A stretch of 15,935 nt of DNA from Armatimonadota bacterium (GCA_014381035.1 JACMIS010000602.1:1-15935); one strand, 5' to 3'; counted from the first letter of the stretch, positions 7,073-14,818 are shown. Notes: a model not told the origin generated them from the letters alone. Numbers and translations: made by a program.

Positions 7073-8431
7073 CTACTGCAAATTCTCCCGCTCGACGAAC
7101 GCGTCGAACACCCGTAATGCACGCTGCCCCATTTGCGCCCCGCGTTCCTTTTTATCGCGGATGCGGTCGCCCTCGAGCGGTGGCACAATACCCCAACAAG
7201 AATTCATCGGAGCGAACTGCTTCCCCTCGTAGGCGGAAGCATACTGCGTAAGCGACCCCAGAATCGTTTCCGCCGGGAAGGTCACGGGAGGATCCTTCGC
7301 GGCGAGTCGGGCGGCGTTTATTCCTGCCACGAGTCCCATCGCCGCCGATTCGAGATACCCTTCCACGCCGACGATCTGTCCCGCGAAAAACAGTTCCGGA
7401 CGCGAACGAAGCTGCAAAGTCGCGTCTAAGAGCGTGGGCGAATGGATATAGGTGTTGCGGTGCATGACCCCGAATCGCACAAACTCGGCGTTTTCCAAGC
7501 CGGGAATCATGCGAAAAATACGCTTCTGTTCACCCCATTTCAACCGCGTCTGAAATCCGACCAGATTGAACAGAGTACCGGCTTTGTTTTCCTGCCGCAA
7601 TTGGACGACCGCGTGCGGCCAGCGACCGGTCCGCGGGTCCGTGAGTCCGACCGGTTTCAAGGGACCGAATGCCAGAGTGCGCGGACCACGTGCGGCAAGT
7701 TCCTCTACTGGAAGACACGCCTCGAAATATCGGATGTCCTCGAAATCGTGCATCGGAGCTTTTTCCGCCGCGACAATCTCCGTCACCATCGCCTCGTATT
7801 CCTCTTTGGTCAACGGGCAGTTCAGGTATGCCGCATCGTCACTCGAATCGGTATCTAACCCTTTGCCGCGGCGGGAGGCGCGGAAAACTTTGTCGTAATC
7901 AATCGTCGAAGCATCCACGATAGGTGCCACCGCATCATAGAAATAAAGATCATATCGCCCGGTAAGTTCGCCGATTTTCGCCGCCAGAGCATCACTGGTG
8001 AGGGGCCCGGTGGCGATTACGGTAATCGGACCGTTTTCGATCTCGGTTGCTTCGGCACGAACGAACGTGATGTTCGGATGGTTCTGGAGTCGCTCCGTGA
8101 CCCGTTCCGAGAAGGCTTCCCGGTCCACGGCGAGGGCTTCGCCCGCAGGAACCGAGGTTTCCTCCGCACAGGAAACGATCAGCGAGTCCAGTCGGCGCAT
8201 CTCTTCTTTCAAAACACCGGAGGCGTTCGACAGGTGGTTTGATTTAAACGAGTTAGAGCAAACGATCTCCGCCGCTTTATCTGTCTGGTGCGCCGGAGTC
8301 TGCTTGACCGGTCTCATTTCCAGCAAACGCACTTTCGTGCCGCGTTGCGCTACTTGCCATGCCGCTTCGCTCCCCGCCATCCCCGCGCCGAGCACAACTA
8401 CTTCTTCACCCGATTTGGTACTATACTGCAT
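7073..8431 (-). CDS. trmFO: Methylenetetrahydrofolate-tRNA-(uracil-5-)-methyltransferase TrmFO
   Basis: It makes the 5-methyluridine at position 54 of the tRNA T-loop, using FAD, NAD(P)H and 5,10-methylenetetrahydrofolate rather than SAM. The 452-residue length is close to the family norm (about 435-470). The FAD-binding GAGMAG is at 15-20, followed by [11 protein letters not shown] and LLEMRP. The signature [11 protein letters not shown] holds C58, and [14 protein letters not shown] holds C239; these correspond to the two conserved cysteines of the family. GPLKPVGL (256-263) and the C-terminal [18 protein letters not shown] are also family signatures. The ATG at 8431 has no ribosome site but sits 5 bases after a TACAAT, so the message may be leaderless. 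It is divergent from the triple-PAS phosphatase gene. Confidence 0.98.
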   Translation of the reverse strand: MQYSTKSGEEVVVLGAGMAGSEAAWQVAQRGTKVRLLEMRPVKQTPAHQTDKAAEIVCSNSFKSNHLSNASGVLKEEMRRLDSLIVSCAEETSVPAGEALAVDREAFSERVTERLQNHPNITFVRAEATEIENGPITVIATGPLTSDALAAKIGELTGRYDLYFYDAVAPIVDASTIDYDKVFRASRRGKGLDTDSSDDAAYLNCPLTKEEYEAMVTEIVAAEKAPMHDFEDIRYFEACLPVEELAARGPRTLAFGPLKPVGLTDPRTGRWPHAVVQLRQENKAGTLFNLVGFQTRLKWGEQKRIFRMIPGLENAEFVRFGVMHRNTYIHSPTLLDATLQLRSRPELFFAGQIVGVEGYLESAAMGLVAGINAARLAAKDPPVTFPAETILGSLTQYASAYEGKQFAPMNSCWGIVPPLEGDRIRDKKERGAQMGQRALRVFDAFVERENLQ

Positions 8432-8436
8432 ACCGT

Positions 8437-8442
8437 ATTGTA
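8437..8442 (-). promoter_or_regulatory. -10 element of trmFO
   Basis: TACAAT on the minus strand ends 5 bases before the trmFO ATG. The expected transcription start is inside or at the start codon. The -35 position (TAGGGT, 8460-8465) is a poor match, so confidence is moderate. Confidence 0.45.
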
Positions 8443-8551
8443 TCGTAGAGCAAAATAGAACCCTAAACCTGGTAATTCTACCGGTGTGTTTCCTTCATGG
8501 CATGAAAATTGCGGTCTTTCTAACCGCGCTGTGCTCTTTCGACACCAGAAA

Positions 8552-10633
8552 ATGAAATCCGAATCGTCCCTCACTCCCACAGAGTATCGTCTCGCCCCAG
8601 TAACGCGTGGCGAGGCACTGCAGGCAGTTTGCGATACGGTGCCGATGTTGATGGGCATCGCGGAACTCAGCGAGGACGGCGCGGAAATCAACCATCTCTA
8701 TGGAAACGCCGCGGTCGCCCGCCATTTCGGCGTCTCTTTAAGCGATCTGGAAAACAAACCCGCGTCCGAGTTGGGTGTACCGCCTACCCTGCTTTCCGTC
8801 TGGCTTGCCCAACTGCGGGATGCCTTGCAACACGGTGAAACTGTCTCCTTCGAGTACGAACACAGCCAGTCAGCCTCTGGTTTGTCGGACAGAAAAAGAT
8901 ATTGGTCGAAAGCGACCGCGTGGTCCCTTCCGGTGCGTGGGACGAACGGTGAGCCGCGCTTCGTTTATCTGATCGAGGACATAACGTCGTATCGTGCCGC
9001 GGAATCCGCCTTGCGCGAAAGCCGCCGGTTTCTGGAGCAGGTTGCCTCCACAACCCCTCACATCTGGTATGTCTACGATTTGGACAAACGACGCAACGTG
9101 TACGCGAATCGCGAGATCGCGGAAGTGCTGGGTTACAACGCGGATGAGATAAAGGATATGGGCTCCGATATGCTCGCCATGGTCGTTCACCCCGACGATA
9201 TGCCAATCGTGACACAACGCTTTGAGAAACATGTGTTTCGTGAGGATGGCGAGGTGACCAGTAATGAGTTCCGGGCACTCCGCAAAGATGGGAGTTATTG
9301 CTGGCTGAGCTGCTACGAGGTGCCGTTCGAAAGGGATGCCCAAACGGGTCTGGTGCGACAGATGCTGGGGGTGTGTCAGGACATCACCGAACGGCGTGAG
9401 GTGGTCGAGAGACTCGCAGAAAGCGAAAGTCATTTACGACTGGCGATAGAAGGCGCGGACATCGGGACCTTTATCGCGGACTTCCGAACCAGTATTGTGG
9501 AGTTTTCGCCCCATGCCCGCCGTCAGTTGGGTCTCGCACTCGCGCAGGATACGCTGACGCTCGCGGAGTTTGAGACCCTGTTTTACGAACACGACCGCGC
9601 CGCGTTTCGTGCCGCAATCGAGCGTTCGATCAACTGGAAAAACGTTCTTGAAGGTGAGTACCGCGTCTACCAGATAGACGGGTCGCTTCGCTGGAAGTGT
9701 ATCAAGGCACAGTTTCGATTCCATGCCACAACCGGGACTGTGGAACGAATGATCGGTGTCTGCTTCGATGTTCACGACCGCAAACGAGTCGAGGTAGAAA
9801 ATAGCGTCGAGGCGGAGCGACAATCACGCATCGCCCAAGCCCTGCAACGCTCGATTTTATCCGTGGCACCACGAGACAGTATGTTCCACACCAGCGGACG
9901 CGGTGGTGTCACGACGCTTACCACGGACGATGGAAACGGCGGCTGGCAGGTCGCCATGCTTTATGAACCCGCGCTGGAAGAAGCGCAGGTCGGTGGCGAT
10001 TTTTACGATATGTTCGCCATCGACAGCAAGCGAACGGCGTTCGTAGTCGGCGATGTGGCGGGCAAAGGACTGGCGGCGGCTGAGTCGGTCGCGGAAATCA
10101 AATTCGGGTTACGGTCGGTGTTGCGCGGCATTTCCGCGGACCCCGCGTTCGCGCTATCCTTTCTTAATGACCGACAGATTGAGGCGCAAACACTCGACCG
10201 ACGCTCCCGCGAACTGCTTTTTGCAGTCACCATCGTCGTCGCGGAAAATGAGACGGGGAATCTACGCATTGCCCGCGCCGGATCGGAACCTCCCCTTATT
10301 TGTTATAGCGGATCGGAAGGAATCTCTCTCCGCCCCATCGCCGACCTCGCGGATCTGCCGATCGGCGCGATGCCCGAGACAGAATATGTGGTGATCACCG
10401 AAACGCTTGCCCCCGGCGAAACCTTTCTGCTATATACCGACGGCTTGACCGATAGTGCCGGAGGTGACGCCACGAATCTGATTCATCGGGCGGTCGGTTC
10501 GGTGCTGAGCAAAAACACGGACATGGATTGCGCCGCGCTATGCCGCCGCCTCCTAGATACCCTTCATGCCCCGACCGGCTATATGGCGCGCCGCGACGAC
10601 ACCTGCCTTCTCGCGGCACGCCGAAAAACGTAG
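8552..10633 (+). CDS. Triple-PAS SpoIIE-type Ser/Thr protein phosphatase
   Basis: A 693-residue cytosolic sensor phosphatase with no membrane segment. PAS 1 is about 25-150 (ends VYLIEDITSYR), PAS 2 about 160-283 (PAS_3 type with HPDD and RKDGSYCWL, ends GVCQDITERR), PAS 3 about 290-413 (ends GVCFDVHDRKR). A coiled linker leads to the phosphatase at 430-691. All metal motifs are present: VGGDFYD (480-486), GDVAGKG (500-506), YTDGLTD (628-634) and RRDD (680-683). Target proteins would be phosphorylated STAS-domain antagonists, by analogy with RsbU/SpoIIE. I prefer ATG 8552; a GTG at 8486 would add 22 residues. The ribosome site is weak, but an 18-codon frame beginning at 8502 ends with a TGA overlapping this ATG. 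Confidence 0.92.
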   Translation: MKSESSLTPTEYRLAPVTRGEALQAVCDTVPMLMGIAELSEDGAEINHLYGNAAVARHFGVSLSDLENKPASELGVPPTLLSVWLAQLRDALQHGETVSFEYEHSQSASGLSDRKRYWSKATAWSLPVRGTNGEPRFVYLIEDITSYRAAESALRESRRFLEQVASTTPHIWYVYDLDKRRNVYANREIAEVLGYNADEIKDMGSDMLAMVVHPDDMPIVTQRFEKHVFREDGEVTSNEFRALRKDGSYCWLSCYEVPFERDAQTGLVRQMLGVCQDITERREVVERLAESESHLRLAIEGADIGTFIADFRTSIVEFSPHARRQLGLALAQDTLTLAEFETLFYEHDRAAFRAAIERSINWKNVLEGEYRVYQIDGSLRWKCIKAQFRFHATTGTVERMIGVCFDVHDRKRVEVENSVEAERQSRIAQALQRSILSVAPRDSMFHTSGRGGVTTLTTDDGNGGWQVAMLYEPALEEAQVGGDFYDMFAIDSKRTAFVVGDVAGKGLAAAESVAEIKFGLRSVLRGISADPAFALSFLNDRQIEAQTLDRRSRELLFAVTIVVAENETGNLRIARAGSEPPLICYSGSEGISLRPIADLADLPIGAMPETEYVVITETLAPGETFLLYTDGLTDSAGGDATNLIHRAVGSVLSKNTDMDCAALCRRLLDTLHAPTGYMARRDDTCLLAARRKT

Positions 10634-10650
10634 CTAATGTCATCCTGATC

Positions 10651-10679
10651 TTGCAATACGGTGCCACACACGCTACATT
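10651..10679 (+). promoter_or_regulatory. Promoter of the nicotinamidase gene
   Basis: TTGCAA (10651-10656) and TACATT (10674-10679) with a 17-base spacer. The predicted leader is about 80 bases and contains an ATCAGGA/TCCTGAT inverted pair (10698-10704 and 10732-10738). Confidence 0.5.
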
Positions 10680-10764
10680 ATGCGTATCATGACACCAATC
10701 AGGATTCGATTAAGCCCCTCCTTGAACCGCTTCCTGATACGGAGTGCTGGAAGGGTTGAAGAAC

Positions 10765-11331
10765 ATGCGGATTCAAAAGACCGACGCACTGCTTATCGTA
10801 GACGTACAGAACACCTTCTGTCCGGGGGGATCGCTCCCGGTCGCTGATGGAGATGCGGTGGTCGCCCCGATAAATCGCATCATGCCGCTATTCGATGGAC
10901 GTGTCTACGCTTCACAGGACTGGCACCCGCCCGACCATTGTTCGTTCATTGCCCAAGGGGGCATCTGGCCCCCGCACGCGATTCAGGGGACCGGTGATGC
11001 TGAGTTGCATCCGGACCTGGATCATGCTGCAATCTCGCATATTGTGCGGAAAGGAATAAATGCGAGCCGGGATGCTTACAGCGCGTTCGACGGTACCGAT
11101 CTCGCCAGCATCTTGCGCGATGCCGGGATCCAGCGTGTTTTCGTCACCGGACTTGCGACCGACTATTGCGTGAAGGCTTCCGGAACGGATGCCGTGAGTG
11201 CCGATTTTGAAGTCGTCGCCGTCACGGATGCGATGCGACCTGTTGACGTATCGCCAGGAGATGGAGATACCGCACTTGCCGCGATGCAGAGCGCGGGGGT
11301 AGCAATGGTGACTTCCGACGCACTTTCATAG
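10765..11331 (+). CDS. pncA: Nicotinamidase (PncA family)
   Basis: It hydrolyses nicotinamide to nicotinate and ammonia in NAD salvage. From ATG 10765 it has 188 residues, close to the usual bacterial length. The catalytic triad is visible: D13 in LLIVDVQNTFCPGG, K96 in IVRKGIN and C135 in GLATDYCVKAS. The metal ligands fit D52, H54 (QDWHPPDH), H58 and H71 (WPPHAIQG). The pair GLATDYCVKAS and WPPHCxxGT-like segment separates nicotinamidases from general isochorismatase-like hydrolases. GGAAGGG (10749-10755) lies 9 bases before the ATG; a GTG at 10744 would add 7 residues and is less likely. It has its own promoter and terminator, so it is probably a single-gene unit. Confidence 0.94.
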   Translation: MRIQKTDALLIVDVQNTFCPGGSLPVADGDAVVAPINRIMPLFDGRVYASQDWHPPDHCSFIAQGGIWPPHAIQGTGDAELHPDLDHAAISHIVRKGINASRDAYSAFDGTDLASILRDAGIQRVFVTGLATDYCVKASGTDAVSADFEVVAVTDAMRPVDVSPGDGDTALAAMQSAGVAMVTSDALS

Positions 11332-11348
11332 AAGGGAAAACCGGAGAC

Positions 11349-11391
11349 AAGCAAAGGGGACACTCGGCGATCGCCGAGCGTCCCCTTGCTT
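11349..11391. terminator. Long hairpin terminator between convergent pncA and metalloprotease genes
   Basis: An outer arm AAGCAAAGGGGAC pairs with GTCCCCTTGCTT (one bulged A), then an A/C mismatch, then the perfect palindrome CTCGGCGATCGCCGAG (11363-11378) at the tip. T-tracts are short on both sides. Its place, 18 bases after pncA and 5 bases after the convergent metalloprotease gene, suggests use in both directions. Confidence 0.75.
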
Positions 11392-11396
11392 ATCCG

Positions 11397-12149
11397 CTAA
11401 TGATTTTGTGCGTCGCCGCAGGAAATCGTGGCGGTCGCTTCTTGCCCAACAACGCCACGTCCCGCACTCACGACACCCGGATTTGTGTCGCGATACAGCC
11501 AGAACAACGTATTCAGGTCGCGTTGAGTGATCACGTTACGCAGTGTGAGAGTCGGATACATAACGTCCGGTTCGGAATCGCTATGTCCATGGATGCCGAG
11601 TACGTGTCCCAGCTCGTGTACCACTACTCGGGTCTGGTCGGCATTCATCCCCGTGACTGCGTATTTGACTTCGGCGGTGATCAATTCATTGCGCCCGGTG
11701 TTGTACGTGTATCGAGTGCGCCCGACAGTACCGGTGGCAAACTCGCTGGTCGGCAATGCCAGAAAAGAAACTTGCGCTTCGCCGGGTGTTGAGACGCGCT
11801 CCCAGTGGAAAAATCCGCCGGTCGCATCTTCCCAGCGGCGCAACGCCGCAGTGACAACCGCATCCGCCTCGGAAACGAAATACACGCGCAACGTCCGTCC
11901 CTGCCAGATTCCGTGCGACTCCACGACAGGCGAGTAATTCGGTGCGAACGACCGCGAAGCGGCATCGGGGAGAGACGCACGGCTGTCACTCAAAGTAGGG
12001 TCGACGATGGATGGCATAACACCACCATTGGCACCCCCACCTCCACAACCGATTAACAGAAAGCTTGCCGCAACAAGAGTCGCGGAAACAATATTGACAT
12101 GACGGCGCGGAGCCGATTTAACCCGTAGGGAAACATTGTGAGCGATCAT
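11397..12149 (-). CDS. Matrixin-like zinc metalloprotease lipoprotein
   Basis: A secreted zinc protease of the metzincin type, 250 residues. The N-terminus is basic, then hydrophobic (VSATLVAASFLLIG) with a lipobox LLIGC (C35), so it is probably lipid-anchored outside the inner membrane. A Gly-rich spacer follows. The catalytic motif is HELGHVLGIHGHS (178-190), with catalytic E179, zinc ligands H182 and H178, and a third His probably at 188; that is one residue later than the canonical HExxHxxGxxH. The Met-turn DVMYP (195-199) is intact. After it comes ITQRDLNTLFWLYRD, shared with the neighbouring paralogue, and a C-terminal ISCGD. ATG 12149 follows AGGTAGG. The substrate is unknown. It shares a terminator region with pncA. 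Confidence 0.85.
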   Translation of the reverse strand: MIAHNVSLRVKSAPRRHVNIVSATLVAASFLLIGCGGGGANGGVMPSIVDPTLSDSRASLPDAASRSFAPNYSPVVESHGIWQGRTLRVYFVSEADAVVTAALRRWEDATGGFFHWERVSTPGEAQVSFLALPTSEFATGTVGRTRYTYNTGRNELITAEVKYAVTGMNADQTRVVVHELGHVLGIHGHSDSEPDVMYPTLTLRNVITQRDLNTLFWLYRDTNPGVVSAGRGVVGQEATATISCGDAQNH

Positions 12150-12346
12150 TATACCTACCTAATAATACTTATTGAAAGTATACACTGCGGCAAGACAGTC
12201 GTACCGGGGAAATTCAAATCAGGAGACACCCATATGAGTTTGGGTTTAACAGTGTAATTATCGGGATCCTATACCGGTTTCTTTAGCGGGAGAAGTCTAT
12301 TTCTTCCGCCAATTAGTATATGCCACAACTCACCCCGAAGTCCATT

Positions 12347-12360
12347 GTGAATTAATTCAC
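12347..12360. repeat. Perfect palindrome at the end of the second metalloprotease gene
   Basis: The 14-base palindrome GTGAATTAATTCAC spans the stop codon of the gene on the minus strand. It is AT-rich, without a T-tract, and unlikely to be a terminator. It may be chance. Confidence 0.35.
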
Positions 12361-13254
12361 CCCGCACGCAATCTCGCCGGTGCGAACCGGCAACGAACGC
12401 CCCGAATCGGTTGTGACAGAACGCCCGCTTACTACTGCTGTCGGTGAGTAGTAGAGGAAGAACAATGTGTTCTGGTCACGTTGCGTGATGATTGTCGGAG
12501 GCAGGCTGGTAGCAAACAGTAGATCGCTCGAATCCTCACTATGCTTCTCGATCCCGAGCGTGTGACCTATCTCGTGCGCGATAGTGTCTGTCAGGTTTGC
12601 TGCGGGCTGGCTGGCGAGTATTTGCGTCACCGCGTTTGTCAGCACACCATGGATCTCATCGTCAGAGTTCGGAAATGTAAACGAAAAGTTCGCCATACCG
12701 ACCCCGACCGGATTATTGCCCTTGAGGTCGCGCAACTCATCCACGAAATAGATCTCTATGTCGGCGTCCTCTTCGCGACTCACCAACGAAAACTGAAAAT
12801 CGTTCGTCGACGCCGCGGTCCAGAAATCCAGTGCCTCGCGCACCGCATTTTGTGCGCGGGCGGGGTCAATATTGTTAACCGGCGTTTTATTGACGACATT
12901 ATTGACACTGGGGTGGACGAAGACTCGAATACTTTTGTTATTCGCCCAGTGCAGGTATCGTTCGGGATTCACGGGAATGTAATTCGGCAAAAAGTTCGCG
13001 GCGACAGCGCGCTCGCGTGCGTCACTTATAGGCGTCGGAGTCGGAGCCGGGGTCGGGACTGGCGTCGGGGTCGACGTCGGTAACGGAGCAGGAGTCGGGG
13101 TAGACACTGGAGATGGGATGGTGCCGCCTCCGCCTCCGCCGCCACATCCAGACATAAGAGTAAACGATCCGATCAGTTGTACAGTGACAGCGACTAATCC
13201 CCAGGTATATTTGGAGGTGATGTTGTTTGGATTGACGATTTTTTTCATGGGCAT
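12352..13254 (-). CDS. Matrixin-like metalloprotease lipoprotein with Pro/Thr linker (paralogue)
   Basis: A paralogue of the gene at 11397-12149, 300 residues from ATG 13254. Signal peptide with lipobox LMSGC (C37), then seven Gly, then a Pro/Thr-rich linker (46-76) that repeats P-T-P-x units and would hold the catalytic domain away from the membrane. The zinc motif is HEIGHTLGIEKHS (227-239): E228 and two His are intact, and the third His (238) is again one residue late. The Met-turn methionine is replaced, SSDLLF (242-247) instead of DxMY, which is unusual. ITQRDQNTLFFLYY (256-269) and a terminal IACG match the paralogue. The start is uncertain: TTG 13269, ATG 13254 or ATG 13248, none with a ribosome site. 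Activity is likely but not assured. Confidence 0.8.
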   Translation of the reverse strand: MPMKKIVNPNNITSKYTWGLVAVTVQLIGSFTLMSGCGGGGGGGTIPSPVSTPTPAPLPTSTPTPVPTPAPTPTPISDARERAVAANFLPNYIPVNPERYLHWANNKSIRVFVHPSVNNVVNKTPVNNIDPARAQNAVREALDFWTAASTNDFQFSLVSREEDADIEIYFVDELRDLKGNNPVGVGMANFSFTFPNSDDEIHGVLTNAVTQILASQPAANLTDTIAHEIGHTLGIEKHSEDSSDLLFATSLPPTIITQRDQNTLFFLYYSPTAVVSGRSVTTDSGRSLPVRTGEIACGVN

Positions 13255-13389
13255 TGAGGTGGATACCAATACAAGTCACCGAACTCTTGATGAGACTGTT
13301 TTTACGACGAGGGTTCTCTCCCCATTTGAAAGCAGGGGGTGTGTCTGACAGGAGAAATTGCAAGAATCGTGCCGTTGCAAAACACAGTA

Positions 13390-13395
13390 ATTATA
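13390..13395 (-). promoter_or_regulatory. Candidate -10 before the second metalloprotease gene
   Basis: A perfect TATAAT on the minus strand, downstream of the pilC terminator, with a predicted leader of about 130 bases. The -35 is not convincing. The leader holds two copies of TTGCAA (13357-13380 region). Confidence 0.4.
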
Positions 13396-13455
13396 CCGTG
13401 TCTCAAAACCGCTTACTGCTATCGAAAAGACCATGAAAACAGGGAGTGGTTCCAC

Positions 13456-13483
13456 AAAAAAACCGGAGGTTGCCCCCCGGTTT
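13456..13483 (-). terminator. Rho-independent terminator of pilC
   Basis: On the minus strand a 10-bp stem (AAACCGGGGG with CCTCCGGTTT, one G-T pair) closes a GCAA tetraloop (GNRA class) and is followed by T, giving a 7-T run in all. It begins 20 bases after the pilC stop codon. Confidence 0.9.
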
Positions 13484-13503
13484 CTTTGCGGATATGGTGC
13501 GAA

Positions 13504-14712
13504 TCAGTTGATCGAGGAAACCAGTTTGAACATAGGTCCCATGATCGAGATCGCGATAAAGCCCACAATGACGCCCATGAACACGATCAGAATCGGTTCG
13601 ATGATACTGGTCAAGCCCTTGACCTGCGCATCCACTTCTTTATCATAGAAGTCGGACACCTTGGTCAGCATTTCGGTGAGGCGACCGGTTTCCTCCCCGA
13701 TATCGATCATGTGTGTCACCATCTGTGGGAACAGTCCCGACGCGGCAAGTGGCGTAGAAATCCGCTGACCATCACGCACCGCCGAACGGGCATCGTTGAT
13801 CGCCTTGGTCAGAACCGCGTTCCCCGCAGTTTCACCGATGATCTCCATGGCACGCATCATCGGCACACCGGCTGCGATCAACACGCCGAATGTACGCGCG
13901 AAACGTGATACCGACATCTTGAGCACCATGTCCCCAATGATCGGGAACTTGAGTTTTACCGTGTCCAGTTGCATTCTCCCCTGTGGAGTCTTGTAGTACT
14001 GTTTGAAGCCGAAAAAGAGGCCAGCACCGAGAGCAGGGAGAACAAACCAGCCGTAGTGAACAATCCAGTCAGAAATAATAAACATGACCTGGGTGGTCAT
14101 AGGCAATTCGACATTGATGTCCGCGAAAATAACTTTGAAGGTGGGAAGCACAAAGGCAAACAGTGCGAAAATCATGCCGATGGACATGATAAGCACAATA
14201 ACCGGGTAGATGGTAGCGGCTTGAACCTTCTGCTTGATCTCCATCTCTTTTTCCAAAAACGTAGCCAACCGGTCCAGAATGCTGTCCAAAATACCGCCGA
14301 TCTCGGCGGCACGGATCATGTTCACATATAGGCGGTTGAAACAGGCGGGATGCTTCGCCAGCGCGTCGCCGAGGTTGGAGCCGGACTTCACATCCTTGCG
14401 CACCTGGTTGATGGCGTTCTTGAGCGGAACATCCTTCGTCTGCGCTTCGAGAATATCCAGACATTTCGTGACCGGGATACCCGCATCGATCATCGTCGCG
14501 AACTGCCGCGAGAAGACGACGATGCTGATCAGCTTCGGACCGCCGTAACTCGTGTTCATGTTGAACGCGCTACTCTTACGTTCTTGAACAGACAAAATGC
14601 TGAATCGTTGCTCGCGCAGTTTCGAGAGGACCTGTTGTTCGGTTTCGGCTTCGATGGAAGACTTTACCTGCCGCCCTACCGCATCAATCGCTTCATAAGT
14701 AAATGTTGCCAT
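13504..14712 (-). CDS. pilC: Type IV pilus inner-membrane platform protein PilC
   Basis: The GspF/PilC-family platform protein that couples the cytoplasmic motor ATPases to pilus assembly and retraction; 402 residues, the normal length. Two T2SSF domains are seen: about 62-190 (VVFSRQFATMIDAGIPVTKCLDIL, then AAEIGGILDSILDRLATFLEKE) and about 265-390 (VSRFARTFGVLIAAGVPMMRAMEIIGETAGN, then IGEETGRLTEMLTKVSDFYDKEV). Three membrane segments lie near 167-190, 216-236 and 371-392. The start is ATG 14712, which gives the standard N-terminus MATFTYEAID; upstream in-frame starts (14727, 14796) read into the repeat-rich spacer. It follows pilT by 106 bases on the same strand and ends in a strong terminator. 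Confidence 0.97.
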   Translation of the reverse strand: MATFTYEAIDAVGRQVKSSIEAETEQQVLSKLREQRFSILSVQERKSSAFNMNTSYGGPKLISIVVFSRQFATMIDAGIPVTKCLDILEAQTKDVPLKNAINQVRKDVKSGSNLGDALAKHPACFNRLYVNMIRAAEIGGILDSILDRLATFLEKEMEIKQKVQAATIYPVIVLIMSIGMIFALFAFVLPTFKVIFADINVELPMTTQVMFIISDWIVHYGWFVLPALGAGLFFGFKQYYKTPQGRMQLDTVKLKFPIIGDMVLKMSVSRFARTFGVLIAAGVPMMRAMEIIGETAGNAVLTKAINDARSAVRDGQRISTPLAASGLFPQMVTHMIDIGEETGRLTEMLTKVSDFYDKEVDAQVKGLTSIIEPILIVFMGVIVGFIAISIMGPMFKLVSSIN

Positions 14713-14728
14713 GTGTGTTTCTTTCATC

Positions 14729-14808
14729 GGGTGTTTAGGTGTACAGGGGGTGGGTCTTCGGGAAAAGTAAACATCTTCCCAGCACCCTAAACCCAATACC
14801 TAACACCC
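14729..14808 (-). repeat. Inverted repeat in the pilT-pilC spacer
   Basis: GGGTGTTTAGG (14729-14739) pairs with CCTAACACCC (14799-14808), one base bulged, across 59 bases. A further CACCCTAAACCC (14783-14794) lies beside the second arm, so the spacer has three related copies of a TAGGGTG-like unit. On the transcript this could fold between the two genes. The role is unknown. Confidence 0.4.
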
Positions 14809-14818
14809 GCCCCAAAAT

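Noticed and set aside
8064..8078. CGAAC-5 bases-GTTCG inverted repeat resembling a LexA box
   Set aside because: The spacer is 5 bases instead of 4 and it lies in the middle of trmFO coding sequence; chance.
11367..11374. GCGATCGC, the cyanobacterial HIP1 octamer
   Set aside because: Only noted at the tip of a terminator palindrome; not repeated through the window, so not evidence of a cyanobacterium.
12143..12149. TATAATG at the start of the first metalloprotease gene
   Set aside because: The TATAAT overlaps the start codon, so it cannot be the promoter of this start; an AGGTAGG ribosome site supports the ATG instead.
12541..13083. 180-codon plus-strand frame opposite the second metalloprotease
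   Set aside because: It is a shadow of a gene with clear lipobox and zinc motif; its composition (Arg-rich) is typical of antisense reading.
14783..14808. CCCTAAACCC-like, telomere-like repeat
   Set aside because: Only a few imperfect units; better described as part of the inverted repeat in the pilT-pilC spacer.
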